From: Torymus aiolomorphi
Lineage: Eukaryota > Arthropoda > Insecta > Hymenoptera > Torymidae
Direction of reading: 5' to 3'
DNA length: 64,000 nucleotides
Assembly (NCBI GenBank): GCA_036365515.1
Contig: CM070877.1
Span: 63,236,022 to 63,300,021, forward strand
Positions 59,302 to 64,000 of the stretch are shown in pieces (positions within the stretch are counted from its first letter, which is position 1; every line of letters starts with the position of its first letter). The notes beneath the pieces were generated by a model. That model saw only the letters and a list, made by a program, of their open reading frames with translations. It had not been told where the DNA came from and made no database searches. The translations under genes were made by a program, and so were the position numbers.

Positions 59302-60915
59302 CTATCTGATTTCCCTTATTTTGTATAAAAGTTGTGAATAGTGACTGCTTAAATTTTGTGTATCTTCTTTTATATTTATTGGGTTATCTTGTAATTTTAT
59401 GTTTACCATTTCTGAGATTATTCTTCTTTTCCAACAGCCTTCAGTATCTAATATTTCTGTGTTATCAAAATAAAATTCGTATTTACATTTTTTAATATGA
59501 TTGTTAATTACGAATTTTTTGACATCATCTTTCTTAGTATTTGCAATATGTTCCATAATTCTTGTGCCAAGGATACGTTTACTTTCTCCAATATAACACG
59601 CATTACAATCTTTACAGGAAATCTTGTAAACAATGTTAGTATTTTCATTTTTATCTTGCTTATCTTTCCCTCTTACTATTATTTTGCTAAGATTATTGTT
59701 GATTTGTGGTACCGTTTTTATGCCATACTTTCTTAAATTACTAGAGACCTCTTCAAAGGTGTTTGGAATATATGGTAGGTTTAATAATTTTATTAATGCT
59801 TTCCTTGTATACTCTTTATTGTTATTATTATTATTATTGTTAAATTTGATTCTGTTCAATCTCTTATTCAAATAATATTCAATAAAATTATTTGGGTAAC
59901 TATTAATGATTAAGAAATCCCTAACCAGACTGATGTTTTTTTCCCAAAACTTTTTGTGTGAAAGTAAAATCGCCCTGTCTACTAGATTGTATACCACTGC
60001 TCTTTTCTGAGAAATCGGATGATGTGAATTAAAGTATAAAAATCTGCCCGAGAAAGTTGGTTTATGATACCAATCAGTGATAATTCTATTATTTTCTTTG
60101 ATCAGGCTTACTTCTAAGAAACTTATAGTATTGTTTTTTTCCAACTCATGTGTAAACTTTAAACTATTGTGATACGAATTAAACCCATCCAATACTTGTT
60201 TTACTTTGCCCTTAGGTAAATACATAATAATGTCGTCAACATATCTGTAATAAAACAATGGTTTAAAATCTAGTTATTCTAAGCAAGTTTCCTCCAAATC
60301 GACCATCACTATATCAGCAAATGAGGGACTAATGGGACTACCCATTGGTGACCCATGAATTTGCCGATAATATTTATCGTCAAACTGGAAAAAAGTATTA
60401 TTCATTAAGAACCTCGAAGCCCCTATGATTTCGTTCAATGGTATATTATGGTGTCTCATATGTAGGTATCTTTTTTCTAAACCCTCGATTACTAGTTCCT
60501 GTGGAACATTAGTAAACAATGATGTTACATCCAATGATATCATAACGTGATCATCGGGAACGATAACGTCTTTGAGTCTACTAATTAAATCAGAACTATA
60601 TTTTATATGTGAGTTGAGTTTCGGTAAACTATTCTGTATTATTGAGTTTAGAGTTTTTGATAATTTGTACGTAGGACTACCAACACAAGACACTATTGGT
60701 CTTAGCGGAGTGTCTTTTTTATGTATCTTTGGGAGTCCATAAATCTTGGATAGAATGGTGTTAGTTTGTGTCAATTCATTTTTATGATATTTTTTATTGA
60801 AAAAATTATTATCGTTCCAAGGATTCATTATTCTTTGGACACCTTTCTGTAATTTAGAAAGAGGGAGGCTATGTATAAAAACCGCTGCCAATTCATTGGC
60901 ACGTAGCTTCCTCAA
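59302..60915 (-). pseudogene. PLE-2 reverse transcriptase / GIY-YIG endonuclease
   Basis: In order: YGLPKIHKKDTPLRPIVSC, motif A SLDVTSLFTNVP, motif B GSPMGSPISPSFADIV, motif C YRYVDDIIMY, thumb-like sequence with SFLEVSLIKENN, and the GIY-YIG domain NIVYKISCKDCNACYIGESK with RIMEH. The frame is continuous over 538 codons except for one in-frame TAA at 60274-60276 between motifs B and C. It is therefore a recently disabled copy, and all recognisable catalytic residues are present. It begins RKLRANELA, a short stretch also found at 49166-49211. Confidence 0.93.
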
Positions 60916-60939
60916 ACTTAATTTACTGATTCCTTTAAT

Positions 60940-62000
60940 TAATTTTTAATTCCAATATCTTTAAAATTTAATACTTCAGAAAGACAGAAATAACAAAACT
61001 CCAACATAATTTATTCAAATTTTTATAGATTATACATTTCCACAAAATTTCACATACATAAAATATATATCATAATTGCCTATAAATTTGCAACTGATAT
61101 TTAGAGCTAAATGTCTAGACAAATTTTAACCTCAAATATCTCTGAAATTTATGAACCAATCACTTTACCAAAAGAACTCATCCGAGAACTATCAATAATA
61201 TACCTCTACAATGAATTTTGAAGCGAATAAGACAATTTTACTCTTGTAATAGTTGAACATATAAAACTCATTTTTTTTTCCTTTTTCAATTTTTACGTTT
61301 TTGTTAATAACAAAAGAACGGTGATAGCTAGAGAATTAATTTTTTTTAGAAAATATAGGTAATTTAATTCTCTTTCGGATACCACCCACCCCATTTAGAT
61401 ACATAGAGCCGTTCTCGAGAAATTACGATATAAAAAAAAATTGAAAAAAATTTTAACCTCAAATTCTTCGAAATTTATGGATCAATCCTTTTGCCCAAAG
61501 AACTCACTCAATTGGTATACAAAATCTAACCCTACAAAGAATTTCAAAGTGATTAAGCCAATTTTACTATAGTTATTGAACGACAAAAAAATCATTTTTT
61601 TTATAAATTATTTTTTTTTCTCAAAAAATAATGAATAAAAAAACCTAAAAATTTAGTAAGTTATAGTACTTAATATCCTTTATAACCAAAAAAATATTCA
61701 TGTTAATATCTTTTTTTAATTTCGAAATATAACCTATTTACAAAAAATTACGTTTTCATCAATAACTTATGACGAAATATAGCTACCGACTTTTTTTTTT
61801 AAATTGTAGATAATTTTATCCTACATACAGAGAATTCATGATATGTAAATAATATTTGTTCTAAATATTAAAAAAATCGAAAAAAAAAATTTAATTTTAC
61901 AACAATAGAATATTGACCCCAAGTGTGGAAGTAAAATCTAAAAAAATGATCATTCTCCCGTTAAAATAGGTCGAGTAGATCATGAGATATCAGCGTATAC

Positions 62001-62082
<82 letters not shown>

Positions 62083-62225
62083 CCATACGGACATTTTCTA
62101 AAAATAGTGTATTTCGATTGCAAATTTGCTAAATAACATATCTAACACATTATCTCATAACCTGTTTTTTTACTATCACAAAGCTTCCTCTATGAGGAAG
62201 CAATAGATTTAAAAGTTGCAAAATA
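60940..62225. repeat. (CA)n-cored repeat, copy 2, with internal tandem units
   Basis: TAACCTCAAAT...CGAAATTTATG followed by AAAGAACTCA occurs near 61129 and 61453. GTTAATAACAAAAGAACGGT (61300) has a relative at 61770. (CA)n runs 62003-62081, followed by ATCCATACGGACATTTTCTA and a CAAAGCTTCCTCTATGAGGA hairpin (62178-62200). No gene was recognised. Confidence 0.75.
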
Positions 62226-62930
62226 TCCATGTTGCTCATAGTTAGAATTCTATAAAAAATAAAATTAAGTTACTGAAAACTATCTATTACTTGCATTCAT
62301 AATTTTCAATAAAAAATAAAATTAACTTACTGAAGTTTAAGTATAATCTATTTTTTAATCCATTAACGGCATTCTAAGTATAATTGCAGAATAATGATGA
62401 AAAATTTGCCACTAATCTGCTTCAAAGTCCAATGTAATTCTTGTGCATATAACCTCTCCTTCGTACTCCAATACTCCAAAACAAGTATAGGTCTGTTCCA
62501 CTTTAGCCTCTGACACTGACTTTAATAGATGTCGAACAACAATTTTTTTTCGGTTGCTCACATGGCACAACTCACAGCGCACAAGGCACGTAATGTGGAT
62601 TCACGGTAATGCAAATAGGGAAATGTACTATAGGTGAAGCCAATAAAGTGTTCAAAACTAAACTGAAAAAATTCTGCTATTCGTAATATTTTAACTTCTA
62701 CTCAAAATTTCTTAAAATGTTATTACACTTTTTCTAATGTTTTCAAATTAAGTCTTATGCTAAAATAGAAATTTTTCTAAACAAAATTATTACATTTCTG
62801 AAAATTATACTTTAACAATGAACATAATTTAAATTTAAGATATATGTTTCTTACAAGAGATATATTCATTTTTACAAACTATGTACACCCAAATGAAGAA
62901 TATCAACGGGCAAAAATGTCCCAGGATAAA

Positions 62931-63000
<70 letters not shown>
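62226..63000. other. AT-rich spacer with (TA)n tract
   Basis: (TA)n spans about 62937-62999, followed by CACATCATCACATCACATCA. No gene was recognised. Confidence 0.6.
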
Positions 63001-63179
63001 CACATCATCACATCACATCACTGTAGTAATCTCTAAGCGCGCTTAGCACGCTGTAATTTTATCAAAACTGCACCACTTTTTTTTTTAACCTAGCAACCCA
63101 TTACTCCCACCAATCAAATCACGAATAAATTGATATCATAACTAATCCATTATTTTTTAAGATAAGTGATAGGATTAGG

Positions 63180-63665
63180 AAGTTATAACCTTTTTTTAAA
63201 AAAAGCAGGTTTTTGTTTTTGTTAATAACAAACGAACCTCTACAAGCTAGGAATAAATTTTAAAAACTAACCAAAAAAATGGATTCAAATTTTTACAGAT
63301 TATAGCTATTTATATTGTGCATTATCGTGATTTTTCGCAAAAAAATGGACCGTTTAGTTTGTGAGTTACAGGCTTAAAAAAAAAAAACATTTTTATCAAT
63401 AACAAGAGAACCATGATAGCTACAGATTTTTTTTTAATTATAGGTTTTTTACGCTCTTTCGAATGCCACCCATCCGATTCAAAAATTTAAATCCGATCAT
63501 TAAAAAAAATCAAAAATAAATTTTGAGAAAATCGAAAATTCGAAATAAAACAAAAACGAATCAGCCCAATCGAAAACAGATTTTTGACCCGCTATCACAC
63601 AAAAAAAAACAAAAAAAATGAGACCTGTCTGATTAAAATCGATCGAGTAGAAGCTGAGATCCAGC

Positions 63666-63746
<81 letters not shown>

Positions 63747-63880
63747 CCATACAGATATTTTTCAAAAATCATGTATTTTGGTTCCTAACGCCTCCAATAA
63801 CACTTATAACATGTTTTTACAACAACTCAAAAAATTACTATCACAAAGCTTCCTCTAGTAGGAAGCAAAAATATAGGTAA
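63180..63880. repeat. (CA)n-cored repeat, copy 3
   Basis: GATCGAGTAGAAGCTGAGAT precedes (CA)n at 63670-63745. ATCCATACAGATATTTTTCA and the hairpin CAAAGCTTCCTCTAGTAGGA follow, parallel to copy 2. The upstream part again has GTTAATAACAAACGAAC and GATAGCTACAGA phrases. Confidence 0.75.
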
Positions 63881-64000
63881 TTTAAATACCTTTAGAGAAA
63901 AGTTCATTATATTATGTAATTATGACTACGATATTAAAAGTCAAAAAAACGTAAAATTCAAAATCGGTTTTTGGTTAGAAAAAAAAGAAAATCAATAAAA

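Larger units (their letters stand above)
58170..60915 (-). mobile_element. Penelope-like retroelement (PLE-2), 5' truncated
   Basis: On the minus strand a reverse transcriptase and GIY-YIG segment (60915-59302) is followed by about 1.1 kb of non-coding 3' region with a hammerhead-like sequence near 58448-58480. The upstream part of a full element (the N-terminal region with the ADKG motif) is missing. No target duplication was found. It is distinct from PLE-1 in sequence. Confidence 0.8.

Overview
The window looks like non-coding-rich, AT-rich nuclear DNA of an insect. The evidence is spliced genes with GT/AG introns, mariner-type, MULE-type, piggyBac-type and Penelope-like elements, long (CA), (GA) and (TA) microsatellites, and no bacterial gene organisation. 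A parasitoid hymenopteran would fit, but that is only an impression. I see no clearly intact single-copy protein gene. Almost every recognisable coding segment is a broken transposase, reverse transcriptase or duplicated pseudogene.

Layout. 1-2.8 kb is a 30-bp minisatellite with a 1,610-bp higher-order period. 2.8-4.9 kb holds a decayed DD41D (rosa-like) mariner transposase and a 240-bp tandem repeat. 5.8-8.1 kb is a fold-back element split by a broken DD34D mariner and by a solo LTR with a 4-bp target duplication. From about 8.4 to 43.7 kb runs a giant inverted duplication with arms of about 17 kb. Each arm carries a pseudogenised multi-exon MULE-transposase gene, exons of a CIP2A-like gene, a LINE remnant and the same train of fold-back MITEs. 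The arms are similar (roughly 2-8 % mismatch where I compared them by eye). Each has its own insertions: a 3.4-kb Penelope-like element on the left, and two microsatellite-bearing units, a RING exon, a LINE RNase H fragment and a TTAA-flanked MITE on the right. The centre (25.84-26.89 kb) holds upstream CIP2A-like exons plus a third, partial copy.

44.4-46.6 kb is unusually GC-rich and unassigned. 47-49 kb carries a perfect-looking fold-back MITE and microsatellite repeats. 49.3-52.9 kb is a DNA transposon of a family I cannot name, with about 320-bp terminal inverted repeats and a broken transposase-like gene that has itself been invaded by a repeat. 53.3-57.9 kb is a ~177-bp satellite interrupted by a piggyBac-type MITE and two other inverted-repeat elements. 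58.2-60.9 kb is a second Penelope-like element on the minus strand. 61-64 kb is a repeat family built around (CA)n.

How it works together. The duplication copied a gene block (CIP2A-like plus MULE-RING-like). Both copies then decayed, and their disabling lesions lie at different positions, so the parental block was probably intact when duplicated. Elements present in only one arm can be placed in time after the duplication. Both Penelope-like elements keep hammerhead-ribozyme-like sequence downstream of the GIY-YIG domain, as known for this class.
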